Below are positions 18,299 to 27,686 of a stretch of DNA of 64,000 nt, in pieces. Each line of letters opens with the position of its first letter. The stretch's first letter is position 1. Position numbers and translations under genes: made by a program. Location: contig NZ_JAJDFX010000002.1 in the NCBI RefSeq assembly GCF_024704385.1, forward strand, positions 4,154,001-4,218,000, given 5' to 3'. Source of the stretch: Cellulomonas sp. P24 (GTDB lineage Bacteria; Actinomycetota; Actinomycetes; Actinomycetales; Cellulomonadaceae). The notes under the pieces are model-generated. The model did not search any database and was not told where the DNA came from. It was given only the letters and a program-made list of their open reading frames with translations.

Positions 18299-19282
18299 GT
18301 GCGGCGGGCGGCCGTGCTCGGTCACCCGATCGCGCACTCGCTGTCACCGGTGCTGCACAGCGCCGCCTACCGGGCGCTCGGCCTGGACGCCTGGCAGTAC
18401 GGGCTCCTGGACGTCCAGGAGTCGGAGCTTCCCGGGGTCATCGCGTCGCTGGACCACACCTGGGCCGGGCTGAGCCTGACGATGCCCCTCAAGCAGGCCG
18501 TCCTGCCGCTGCTCGACCACGTGGAGCCTCTCGCCGAGGTCGTGGGTGCGGTGAACACGGTGCTGGTCCAGGGGCGGCCGGCACGGCTGGGTGAGCCGGC
18601 GCCGACCGCGCGTCCGGCACTCGTGGGCGCGAACACCGACGTCTACGGCATCGTTGCCGCCGTGCAGGAGGCGGTCGGCGCGGTCGGCCGATCCTTGCCG
18701 GCGCACCCGCGAGCCGTCGTCCTCGGTGCCGGTGCGACAGCAGCGTCGGCGCTCGCCGCGCTGGGACAGCTGGGGTGCACGACCCCGACGGTGCACCTGC
18801 GGTCCGTCGGCCGTAGCGGAGCTCTGCTGCGGGCCGCACACCGCATGGGGGTCGAGCCGACCTACCTCGCCCTCGACGAGGCGGTCGCGAGCATGGTGCG
18901 TGCCGACGTCGTCATCTCGACGCTTCCGGCGCACGCGGCGGACGGCCTCGCCGCGACGCTCGCGGCGCTGCTCGGTGGTCCCGACGCCGAGGTGGTCGCG
19001 ATCCCCGGTGGGGAGGACCCGGGCTCCACGAGCGACTGGACGGCCACGAGCCCGAGAGTGCTCCTGGACGTCGTGTACGACCCGCGTCCGACGGCACTCT
19101 CGACGGCCTGGGCGCACGCCGGAGGGGTCGTGGCACACGGGGAGCGGATGCTCTTGCACCAGGCGGCCGAGCAGGTCAGGCTCATGACGGGTCGACCCGC
19201 CCCGCTCGCCGCGATGGATACGGCCCTCGCGGCGGCGCTCGACCGTGGCGAGGGCGCGCCCGAGCAGGAATCCGGTCGCTGA
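18299..19282 (+). CDS. aroE: Shikimate dehydrogenase
   Basis: 327 residues from the GTG at 18299, 2 bp after the mltG stop. An in-frame GTG at 18275 inside mltG is less likely because family members start just before the sequence RRAAVLGHPIAHSLSP. Conserved features: HSLSP, LTMPLK with the catalytic Lys, GANTD with the catalytic Asp, and an NADP-binding loop VLGAGATAAS. It reduces 3-dehydroshikimate in the aromatic amino acid pathway. In this genome it is separated from aroC-aroK-aroB-aroQ by the T4P locus. Confidence 0.9.
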   Translation: MRRAAVLGHPIAHSLSPVLHSAAYRALGLDAWQYGLLDVQESELPGVIASLDHTWAGLSLTMPLKQAVLPLLDHVEPLAEVVGAVNTVLVQGRPARLGEPAPTARPALVGANTDVYGIVAAVQEAVGAVGRSLPAHPRAVVLGAGATAASALAALGQLGCTTPTVHLRSVGRSGALLRAAHRMGVEPTYLALDEAVASMVRADVVISTLPAHAADGLAATLAALLGGPDAEVVAIPGGEDPGSTSDWTATSPRVLLDVVYDPRPTALSTAWAHAGGVVAHGERMLLHQAAEQVRLMTGRPAPLAAMDTALAAALDRGEGAPEQESGR

Positions 19283-19286
19283 CATC

Positions 19287-19314
19287 TCAGGTGCGCGGGT
19301 GCGTCTGCCGATGA
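19287..19314 (+). promoter_or_regulatory. Sigma-28-like promoter motif upstream of pilB
   Basis: TCAGGT-N15-CCGATGA, five bases after the aroE stop and 92 bp before the pilB GTG. It is the most degenerate of the three-base-perfect set (A to G in the upstream half, A to G in the downstream half), yet spacing equals that at pilT and pilM. Confidence 0.5.
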
Positions 19315-19406
19315 AGGTGGAGACGGTAGGTGTCGATCGCCGTGCGCGGGAACGTCGCCGCTCCTGAGGGGCGACGCGCGCAGCATCCATGACGAGGAGC
19401 GGGCCT

Positions 19407-21077
19407 GTGAAGCAGCTGGGAGAGATCCTTCTCGACGAAGGTCTCGTCACTGAGGGACAGCTCATGGCGGCGATCGACGAGCAGCTTGCGCGGGGACAGT
19501 CCCTGGGGCGCACGCTCGTCGAGAACGGCGTCCTCACGGAGGCGCAGCTGGTCGCCGCGCTGGCCCGCCAGGTCGGGATGGACTTCATCGACCTCGACGA
19601 CTACGCGGTCGACCGTCATGCGGTCTCGCTGGTGCCCGCCGCGCTGTGCCGGCGGTACGTGGTGCTGCCGATCGGGATCGAGAACGGTGTCCTGATCCTG
19701 GCGACGGCGGACCCCGGCAACGTGGTGGCGGTGGACGACGTCCGCACGATGTCCGGGCGCCAGGTGCGTCCCGTCGTGACGACCTACGACCACCTCATGC
19801 GGGCGATCGACCGCTTCTGTCGCGCAGACGGGGAGATGGAGGACCTGTCGTCGGCGTTCGAGGAGTCCTCGGAGCAGGAGGACGACCTCTCGCGGGTCGG
19901 TGACTTCGTCGACGACGACGCGCCGATCGTGCGATTCGTCAACCTTCTGGTGACGCAGGCGATCACCGACCGTGCGTCGGACATCCACATCGAGCCGGCG
20001 GAGAAGGACCTGCGCGTCAGGTATCGCATCGATGGGGTGCTGCACGAGACCCAGCGTGCGCCGAAGCAGATCCAAGGTGGTGTGATCTCGCGCGTGAAGA
20101 TCATGAGCGACATCGACATCGCCGAACGGCGCAAGCCGCAGGACGGGCGCATGTCCGTGACCCACCACGGACGCAAGATCGATCTTCGTGTCGCGACGCT
20201 GCCGACGGTGTGGGGCGAGAAGATCGTCATGAGAATCCTCGACAACTCCACGGCGAGCCTCGATCTGCGGGACCTGTCGTTCCTGGACGAGAACTACGAG
20301 ACGTACCGCGACTCGTACATGAAGCCGTACGGCATGATCCTCGTCACCGGCCCGACCGGCTCCGGCAAGTCGACGACGCTGTATGCGACGCTCAATGCCG
20401 TCTCGCGACCGGAGATCAACGTCATCACGGTCGAGGACCCGGTCGAGTACCGGCTCGCGGGCATCAACCAGGTGCAGGTGAACCCGAAGGCGGGGTTGAC
20501 CTTCGCCGGCGCTCTGCGGTCGATCCTTCGCTCTGACCCCGACGTGGTGCTGCTCGGCGAGATCCGCGACCACGAGACGGCACAGATCGCCATCGAAGCC
20601 GCCCTCACCGGGCACCTCGTCCTGTCCACCCTGCACACCAACGACGCCCCGAGCGCGATCACGCGTCTGATCGAGATGGGGATCGAGCCGTTCCTCGTCG
20701 GATCGGCACTCGACGCGGTCGTCGCCCAGCGGCTGGCGCGCAAGCTCTGCGACAAGTGCAAGGAGCCCTACGAGCCGAGCGACGTCGAGCTGCTCGGGGC
20801 CCGCTTCCCGTGGCTCGAGGGCGAGGAGGTCCCCGTCCTGTATCGAGCGGTCGGCTGCGCCGCGTGCTCCAAGACCGGGTACCACGGCCGTATCGCGCTT
20901 CACGAGGTCATGCGGGTCACGGAGGACATCGAGCGGCATGCTGTCGCCAACTCCTCTGCAGCCGACATCGGCAAGACCGCGAGATCACAGGGAATGATCC
21001 CGCTGCGGGACGACGGCTGGCGCAAGGTCGCACTCGGGCTGACGTCGATCGAGGAGATCCTGCGCGTCGTGGTGTAG
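19407..21077 (+). CDS. pilB: Type IV pilus extension ATPase PilB with MshEN-like N-terminus
   Basis: 556 residues. The GTG at 19407 is preferred because GAGGAG lies 7 nt upstream; an ATG at 19389 adds six residues. Residues 3-26 and 32-55 form two 24-residue copies of the MshEN pattern (LGxxLLxxGLVxxxxLxxxIxxQ type) with the canonical 5-residue spacer, but the leading Arg is Gln in copy 1 and Ser in copy 2. Walker A GPTGSGKS is at 315-322, then ITVEDPVEY (Asp box), Walker B VVLLGEIRD, and HTNDAPSAI (His box). Two CxxC pairs (CDKC and CAAC, about 35 residues apart) make the zinc site. The hexamer powers pilus assembly at the inner face of the membrane. Confidence 0.93.
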   Translation: MKQLGEILLDEGLVTEGQLMAAIDEQLARGQSLGRTLVENGVLTEAQLVAALARQVGMDFIDLDDYAVDRHAVSLVPAALCRRYVVLPIGIENGVLILATADPGNVVAVDDVRTMSGRQVRPVVTTYDHLMRAIDRFCRADGEMEDLSSAFEESSEQEDDLSRVGDFVDDDAPIVRFVNLLVTQAITDRASDIHIEPAEKDLRVRYRIDGVLHETQRAPKQIQGGVISRVKIMSDIDIAERRKPQDGRMSVTHHGRKIDLRVATLPTVWGEKIVMRILDNSTASLDLRDLSFLDENYETYRDSYMKPYGMILVTGPTGSGKSTTLYATLNAVSRPEINVITVEDPVEYRLAGINQVQVNPKAGLTFAGALRSILRSDPDVVLLGEIRDHETAQIAIEAALTGHLVLSTLHTNDAPSAITRLIEMGIEPFLVGSALDAVVAQRLARKLCDKCKEPYEPSDVELLGARFPWLEGEEVPVLYRAVGCAACSKTGYHGRIALHEVMRVTEDIERHAVANSSAADIGKTARSQGMIPLRDDGWRKVALGLTSIEEILRVVV

Positions 21078-21102
21078 CGCCGCGACGAGTCGCGGTCGCT
21101 GC

Positions 21103-21130
21103 TCAAGGGCGGCGGTTCGCAGGCCGATAG
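21103..21130 (+). promoter_or_regulatory. Sigma-28-like promoter motif upstream of pilT
   Basis: TCAAGG-N15-CCGATAG, 25 bp after the pilB stop. Transcription would begin near 21137, giving a leader of about 50 nt that contains the pilT ribosome-binding site. Confidence 0.6.
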
Positions 21131-21187
21131 GACCAGATGAGGGCTGCGCCTGGTGCGTCGCTCGACCCAGAACGTGGAGGCGATCCG

Positions 21188-22527
<1,340 letters not shown>

Positions 22528-22528
<1 letters not shown>

Positions 22529-23757
22529 TGGCCACGACGGCGAGAACCTACGAGTACGTCGTCCGGGATCACACCGGCAAGACGGTCAAGGCACGCATCG
22601 AGGCCCAGAACCAGGCTGCGGTGGCCAACCGTCTCAAGACGATGGGCATCGCACCGCTGTCGATCTCCGAGGTGCAGAACACGGGGCTCCATCGGGAGAT
22701 CTCGATCGCCGGATTCGGCGCCTCGGTCAAGACCAAGGACCTCGCGATCATGGCGCGCCAGCTCGCGACGATGATCTCCGCGGGGCTGAGCATCTTGCGT
22801 GCGCTGACGATCCTGGCAGAGCAGACAGAGAACCAGGCGCTGGCGAAGATCCTCGCGCAGGTGCGGGGTGACGTCGAGACCGGTATCGCGCTCTCCGACG
22901 CGATGGGTCGGCACAAAGAGGTCTTCCCGCCGATCATGCTCAACATGATCAAGGCCGGTGAGGTCGGCGGCTTCCTCGAAGGTGTCCTCATCTCGTTGGC
23001 CGACAACTTCGAGGCCGAGGTTCGGCTTCGCTCGAAGATCAAGTCGGCCATGACGTATCCGGTCGTGGTGTTCATCATTGCGATCATCGCGGTGATCGGG
23101 ATGCTGCTGTTCATCGTCCCGATCTTCGCGGGGATGTTCGCCAATCTCGGTGGACAGCTGCCGGCGCCGACTCGGTTCCTCGTGTTTCTCTCCACGGTCA
23201 TGAAGTGGATCGCTATTCCGCTCCTCGTGGTGGTGATCGGCGGCACGTTCTGGTGGGGCCGGCACAAGAACGACCTTGCGGTACGGGAGCGGATCGACCC
23301 CATGCGGCTGAAGCTTCCCATCTTCGGCACGCTGTTCCAGAAGGTTGCGATCGCGCGATTCACCCGGAACTTCGGCACCATGCTGCGTTCCGGCGTGCCG
23401 ATCCTTCAGGCCCTGGACATCGTCGGAGACACCAGCGGAAACGTGGTCGTGACCCACGCCGTGAAGGACGTCGAGGATGCTGTTCGGACGGGGCAGTCGC
23501 TCACCGGGCCCCTCGCGCGTCACAAGGTCTTCCCGTCGATGGTCGTGCAGATGATGGCCGTCGGTGAGGACACCGGGGCGCTCGACGAGATGCTCGACAA
23601 GATCGCCGAGTTCTACGACCAGGAGGTCGAGGCGACGACGGAGCAGCTGACGTCGCTCATCGAGCCGCTCATGATCGTCGTCCTCGGATCGATCATCGGC
23701 GGCATGATCGTCGCCCTGTACATGCCGATCTTCAGCATCTTCGACCTGATCAAGTAG
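22528..23757 (+). CDS. pilC: Type IV pilus inner-membrane platform protein PilC
   Basis: 409 residues; starts TGATG-coupled to pilT. Two T2SSF domains are visible: KTKDLAIMARQLATMISAGL with ALSDAMGRHKEVFPPIMLNM in the first, and IARFTRNFGTMLRSGVPILQ with VFPSMVVQMMAVGEDTGAL in the second. Membrane helices occur around VVVFIIAIIAVIGMLLFIVP, PLLVVVIGGTFWWG, and the C-terminal MIVVLGSIIGGMIVALYMPI. PilC couples the PilB/PilT motors to pilin insertion and extraction. Confidence 0.95.
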
Positions 23758-23822
23758 CCCCCGTCGTCTCCGCGCACCGACGGCTCGACACCTGTCGACA
23801 TGACCGAAAGGAGGAGCGTCCG

Positions 23823-24260
23823 ATGATTGCTCGTCTGCGCACGTTCAACGAAGAGAGAGACATGGGCTTCACGCTCATCGAGCTCCTCGTCGTCATGATC
23901 ATCATCGGTGTCCTCGCCGCGATCGCCATCCCGGCCTTCGTGAACCAGCGTGCCAAGGCGCACGACACCGCGACCAAGGCCGACCTTGCCACGCTGGGGA
24001 AGGAGGTCGCCTCGTACCACGTCGATGGCACCGGCACGCTCACCCTCACGGTGACGAAGGGGGTGAAGGCTGTCCTTGCGGATGATGGCGCCTTCACGAC
24101 CGACGTCAGGCTGAGCACGGGTACGGACGGGGGTGCTCCCGCCGCGAAGAACCTCAGCGATGCCACGTCGTGGTGCGTCGCGTTGACGAACGTGGAAGGC
24201 CTCGACAAGACCTTCCACTACTCGGCTGCAAATGGCTTGGAGAAGGGCGCGTGCGCGTGA
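23823..24260 (+). CDS. Type IV pilin PilA, first copy
   Basis: 145-residue prepilin with a 15-residue leader ending in Gly, cleaved before Phe16 (DMG/FTLIELLVVM), Glu at mature position 5, and a hydrophobic helix IIIGVLAAIAIPAF. A strong ribosome-binding site (AAAGGAGGA) precedes the ATG. The globular domain contains two Cys (SWCVAL and the C-terminal KGACA) that probably form the D-region disulfide. It is a paralogue of the next gene, with identical leader layout and C-terminal HYSA plan. No sigma-28-like motif is seen in the 65 bp upstream. Confidence 0.92.
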   Translation: MIARLRTFNEERDMGFTLIELLVVMIIIGVLAAIAIPAFVNQRAKAHDTATKADLATLGKEVASYHVDGTGTLTLTVTKGVKAVLADDGAFTTDVRLSTGTDGGAPAAKNLSDATSWCVALTNVEGLDKTFHYSAANGLEKGACA

Positions 24261-24301
24261 TCTCACCGCTGAACGGTCGAGGGTGGCGGCGCGATCTCCT
24301 G

Positions 24302-24333
24302 ACCCGGACCTGCGCGCCGGAGCCCGTCCGGGT
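24302..24333 (+). terminator. Hairpin between the two pilin genes
   Basis: ACCCGGAC (24302-24309) and GTCCGGGT (24326-24333) form a perfect 8-bp stem with a 16-nt loop, 41 bp after the first pilin stop. It may terminate or protect the first pilin mRNA. Confidence 0.4.
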
Positions 24334-24362
24334 GAAGATTCCGAACTCGCCGGACTCGCGCC

Positions 24363-24389
24363 TCAAGTTCTGTGCGACTCGGCCGATAG
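24363..24389 (+). promoter_or_regulatory. Sigma-28-like promoter motif upstream of the second pilin gene
   Basis: TCAAGT-N14-CCGATAG. Read as TCAAGTTC-N11-GCCGATAG it is close to the classical FliA consensus TAAAGTTT-N11-GCCGATAA. It lies 87 bp before the start codon, inside the 216-bp gap between the two pilin genes. Confidence 0.65.
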
Positions 24390-24476
24390 CACCTGTGTAG
24401 TAGTCGGGCCGGTTTGCGCCGGTCATTGAAGTCGAAGATTCAACCATCGTCCGCACGACCCGAAGGGGAGCATCTC

Positions 24477-24920
24477 ATGATTGCTCGTTTCCGCAAGTCC
24501 ATCGACGAGAAGGACAAGGGCTTCACGCTCATCGAGCTCCTCGTCGTCATGATCATCATCGGCATCCTTGCCGCGATCGCCATCCCGGTCTTCCTGAACC
24601 AGCGCGCGAAGGCGCGCGACACGTCCACCAAGGCCGACGTGTCCACCGTCGGCAAGGAGATCGCGACGTACTTCGTCGACGGCACGGGCACCCTGACGGT
24701 CACCAATGGGTCGGCCGGCTACGTTCTCGTCAAGGACGGGGCTGGCTACACGGCCAACATCAAGATCAGCGACGGCACGGCGATCCCGGTTTCGCCGGAC
24801 GTCCCCTCGGCCAACCTCGGCTCGTCGACCGGCTGGTGCGTCGCTCTCACGAACCCGGACGGCGTCCAGAAGATCTACCACTACTCCGCAGCAGACGGCC
24901 TCAAGGCTGGCGGCTGCTGA
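24477..24920 (+). CDS. Type IV pilin PilA, second copy
   Basis: 147-residue prepilin; leader of 15 residues (MIARFRKSIDEKDKG) then FTLIELLVVMIIIGILAAIA with Glu5. The ribosome-binding site GAAGGGGAG lies before the ATG at 24477. C-terminal cysteines in GWCVAL and the last residue likely pair. It has its own sigma-28-like promoter and is closed by a strong hairpin, so it can be made in excess over the genes that follow; it is the best candidate for the major pilin. The upstream paralogue could be a second major or an alternative subunit. Confidence 0.93.
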   Translation: MIARFRKSIDEKDKGFTLIELLVVMIIIGILAAIAIPVFLNQRAKARDTSTKADVSTVGKEIATYFVDGTGTLTVTNGSAGYVLVKDGAGYTANIKISDGTAIPVSPDVPSANLGSSTGWCVALTNPDGVQKIYHYSAADGLKAGGC

Positions 24921-24962
24921 GTAGTAGTCGCCTGCACTCCACAGCGACGCCGTGGGGTGACA

Positions 24963-25002
24963 CCGGTGGGGCGGAAGGGAGCAGTCTCCTCCGCCCCACC
25001 GG
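24963..25002 (+). terminator. Hairpin after the second pilin gene
   Basis: Perfect 13-bp stem (24963-24975 with 24990-25002) and an inner GGAG/CTCC pairing, 42 bp after the pilin stop and before the minor-pilin genes. It probably ends most pilin transcripts. Confidence 0.7.
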
Positions 25003-25056
25003 CACAGCACGTGAGGCAAGATGCGGTCCGGACCACATAGCGGCGGGTGGGTGAGC

Positions 25057-26922
25057 ATGAACGAGCGGAGCGGGTCGCGGCGCTCTCGGCCACGTGCGGG
25101 CGACGACCGTGGCATGAGCCTCATCGAGGTCGTCGTCGCCGCGGTCCTTCTGGGAATCCTCTCGTCCGCGGTGCTCGCGATCATCCTGCAGACCCAGACG
25201 GCCGGAGTCTCGAACCGTGCGCGGATCGCCGCCGCGAGCCTCGCTGCGCGTGAGATCGACATGGTGCGTGACCAGTTCACCCGCACCGACACCGCGCCGA
25301 TCGCCATCGCCGACGCCGGTACCGTGACGAATCCGGACCCACGCGCCGGACAGACCGCCGGAGACCCGTTCGTGATCGACGGCACCTCCTACACGGTGGT
25401 GCGATCGGTGCACTGGAACATCACCGGAGACGGGGCCTCGGCCTGCACCGGTGGATCGCTCGTGGTCTATCCGACTCTTGGCGTCACGGTGATCGTGACG
25501 TGGCCGAACATGGGATCGGTCCACCCGGTGGTCTCAACCGCCTCCTTCGCGCCCGCGAAGGGCAACGGGATCCCCGGCACGGCGTCGTTCGTGGCCGTGT
25601 CGGTCGTTGACGACAAAGGGAACCCGAATGTCGGACGTACGGTGACGGTGACCGGAGGCACGGAGACCAAGACCGGGCTCACGGACGCCTCAGGATGCGC
25701 CGTGATCCAGGTCAGCCCCGCTGCTGGTCTCGGCACGAGCTACACGGCGCAAGTGAGCGATCCCGGCTACGTCAACATTTCGGGGGACACCGCACCGAGC
25801 CTTCCGGTTGGCACCGTGACGCAGGGCCAGCTGAACAACAACGTGAAGTTCGCCTATGCGAAGGCCGCGCACCTCGTGCTCCGGCTGGTCGACGGCGCAG
25901 GCAATCCTCTCCCCGCCGGGCCGTTGGGAACCGGGGCCGGTACCGTCACGGTGGTCGCCTCCGAGTCGTCGACGGCGAGCAGCTCGTTCAGCGTTCCGGT
26001 CAGCGGCGTGCCGATCCCGACGATCGACAACCTGTGGCCGACGCAGTACGGCGCGTACTTCGGGACGACGGCACCGGCAGCGGGGTACACCTCGATCAGC
26101 ATCGGTGCAGGAGAGACCGGCACTCTTGACGTGCCACTCGAGATGGCGACGGGCTCGCTCTCCGGCGTGCCCGCCGGGACGACGTCGGTGAAGGCCATTC
26201 CGGTCGGCGCATCGGGGGACTGCTCCGCGACCGGCGCGATCACGGTCGATCCGTCGGCGCTGTCTCTGCTCCCGGGCGACTGGTCGTTCTTCGCCACGGG
26301 GCCGACCTTCACCTGCTCAGCAGGCCCGTCAGCATCTCTTCAGCCAGGGGCGAACGCGCCGGTGGTCTGGGGCGCCACGACACTCCAGGTGAATGACGCC
26401 CCCGCCGGGAAGCTGTGGGCGGTTGACGCGTCGAAGGTGTCGGGGACGCTGACGACCTGTCCCGGCTCGACCTATGCCGGGGTTGCCCTGAGCATCGATG
26501 GAGCGCTCGGCGCACCTCTGTCCATCCCCGCTGGTGACTGGTACGTGTACGTGACGTCCGGCGCGGCCGACGGGCCCTGCGTGGGGATCCCTGCGGGGAA
26601 CTACCCCAAGGCGGTCGCGTACGACGGGGCCAGCACCATCATCTGGAGCTACCCGGTCCCAGACGCGCGAGTCTCGGTGACGGCCGGCAACTACGTCAGT
26701 CTTGTCGCGTCTCCGTCGAGCTCGACCTGCCGCCCGACTGGTGCGGTGTATCTGAACGGGTGGCAGAGCCCCTACACAGCGACCTTGCCCGCAGGCACCT
26801 GGTACATCTGGTCCACCAGCTGGCGGGGCTGCGGGTCTCTGGGGGGCACGGTGATCGTGGGTGGGGCGACCTCGTACTCGCTGACCTTCAGCTCCTCGCA
26901 TCCGCCGGTGGTGGGACCGTGA
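25057..26922 (+). CDS. Large PilV-like minor pilin with repeated Cys-containing modules
   Basis: 621 residues from the ATG at 25057. A class III-type leader ends at Gly19 (GDDRG/MSLIEVVVAA), Glu24 is mature Glu5, and a pilin helix follows. After the pilin N-domain come two stretches resembling carboxypeptidase-regulatory/Ig-like folds (VVDDKGNPNVGRTVTVTGG; LRLVDGAGNPLPAG). The C-terminal third holds three modules, each Cys, then a [LI]P-x-[GD]-x-W core, then Cys (cysteine codons at 26221/26314, 26458/26578 and 26728/26830). About four times the size of the major pilin, so a tip adhesin or priming subunit is plausible. Head of the minor-pilin run through pilD. Confidence 0.8.
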   Translation: MNERSGSRRSRPRAGDDRGMSLIEVVVAAVLLGILSSAVLAIILQTQTAGVSNRARIAAASLAAREIDMVRDQFTRTDTAPIAIADAGTVTNPDPRAGQTAGDPFVIDGTSYTVVRSVHWNITGDGASACTGGSLVVYPTLGVTVIVTWPNMGSVHPVVSTASFAPAKGNGIPGTASFVAVSVVDDKGNPNVGRTVTVTGGTETKTGLTDASGCAVIQVSPAAGLGTSYTAQVSDPGYVNISGDTAPSLPVGTVTQGQLNNNVKFAYAKAAHLVLRLVDGAGNPLPAGPLGTGAGTVTVVASESSTASSSFSVPVSGVPIPTIDNLWPTQYGAYFGTTAPAAGYTSISIGAGETGTLDVPLEMATGSLSGVPAGTTSVKAIPVGASGDCSATGAITVDPSALSLLPGDWSFFATGPTFTCSAGPSASLQPGANAPVVWGATTLQVNDAPAGKLWAVDASKVSGTLTTCPGSTYAGVALSIDGALGAPLSIPAGDWYVYVTSGAADGPCVGIPAGNYPKAVAYDGASTIIWSYPVPDARVSVTAGNYVSLVASPSSSTCRPTGAVYLNGWQSPYTATLPAGTWYIWSTSWRGCGSLGGTVIVGGATSYSLTFSSSHPPVVGP

Positions 26923-27686
26923 TGCGGCGCCTGCTGGGCCGGCCCGGTGCCGACGAGCGTGGAACCACGTTGTCCGAGCTCGTCGTCGTCATGCTCATCC
27001 TCGGAATCGTCACGGCGGCGACGGCGGCACTGACGATCGGGTTCCAGCGGACCAACGCCCAGAACATCACCCGCCAGGACCAGATCGACGTGGCGCGGAC
27101 GGCGGTGGAGCGGATGAGCAAGACGATCCGGACGGCGGTCAAGCCCAGCCAGCTGCTGGCCAACTGCTCGGGCGGATGCTCGATCGATGCATTCGTGAGG
27201 GCAGAGGCCTTCTCGGTGCAGTTCTATGCGAACCTCGACAACCCGGGTAACTCGGTCGGGCCCAGCCGGATCGTCTACTCGGTTGCGGCAACCGGACCCG
27301 ACGCGGGTGTGCTCATCGAGAAGGTGCAGCGACCCGACACCAACCCGCCCGTCACCTCCGCGGGATATACCTACTGCGATGCCGAGGCTGCCGGTGCCAC
27401 GACGGAGTGCCAGAGCCGCCTGACCGTTCAGAGGCTCGCCGTCGGAGTGGTCACCTCCGCCGCGAGCCCGCTGTTCTCCTACTACGACTCGAACGGCTCA
27501 GTCATGACGCCTGTCAGCGGAGGAAGCCTGACCGCTTCCCAGCTGGAGAAGGTGCTGTCGATCGAGATCGACGTGAATGTCGAGACACCGAATGCCACAC
27601 GTGCCGCACCGACGCAGTACATCCAGCGTGTGACGCTGCCCAACTCGCAAGCAGTGCTCCGATCAGGACAGGATCCGACGCCATGA
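26922..27686 (+). CDS. PilW-like minor pilin
   Basis: 254 residues; the ATG overlaps the upstream stop by one base. Leader of 14 residues ending in Gly (DERG/TTLSELVVVMLIL), Glu19 is mature Glu5, then a hydrophobic helix and a coiled segment (QDQIDVARTAVERMSKTIRT) typical of PilW/PilJ-type pseudopilins. Cysteine pairs occur in CSGGC and in the YCDAEAAGATTEC region. Minor pilins of this kind prime pilus assembly. Confidence 0.8.
   Translation: MRRLLGRPGADERGTTLSELVVVMLILGIVTAATAALTIGFQRTNAQNITRQDQIDVARTAVERMSKTIRTAVKPSQLLANCSGGCSIDAFVRAEAFSVQFYANLDNPGNSVGPSRIVYSVAATGPDAGVLIEKVQRPDTNPPVTSAGYTYCDAEAAGATTECQSRLTVQRLAVGVVTSAASPLFSYYDSNGSVMTPVSGGSLTASQLEKVLSIEIDVNVETPNATRAAPTQYIQRVTLPNSQAVLRSGQDPTP

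Noticed and set aside
12888-18347. A 1819-codon minus-strand open frame antisense to DUF948-alaS-ruvX-mltG
   Set aside because: Composition is Arg/Gly/Asp/His-rich with no domain, and the plus strand carries clear family genes throughout. It is a high-GC shadow frame. The same applies to the 1777-codon minus-strand frame at 45707-51040 opposite pyrC-carA-carB.
23758-23822. TCAAGT at the pilC stop as a promoter for the first pilin gene
   Set aside because: The only CCGA-like partner is 21 bp away, outside the 14-15 bp spacing seen elsewhere.
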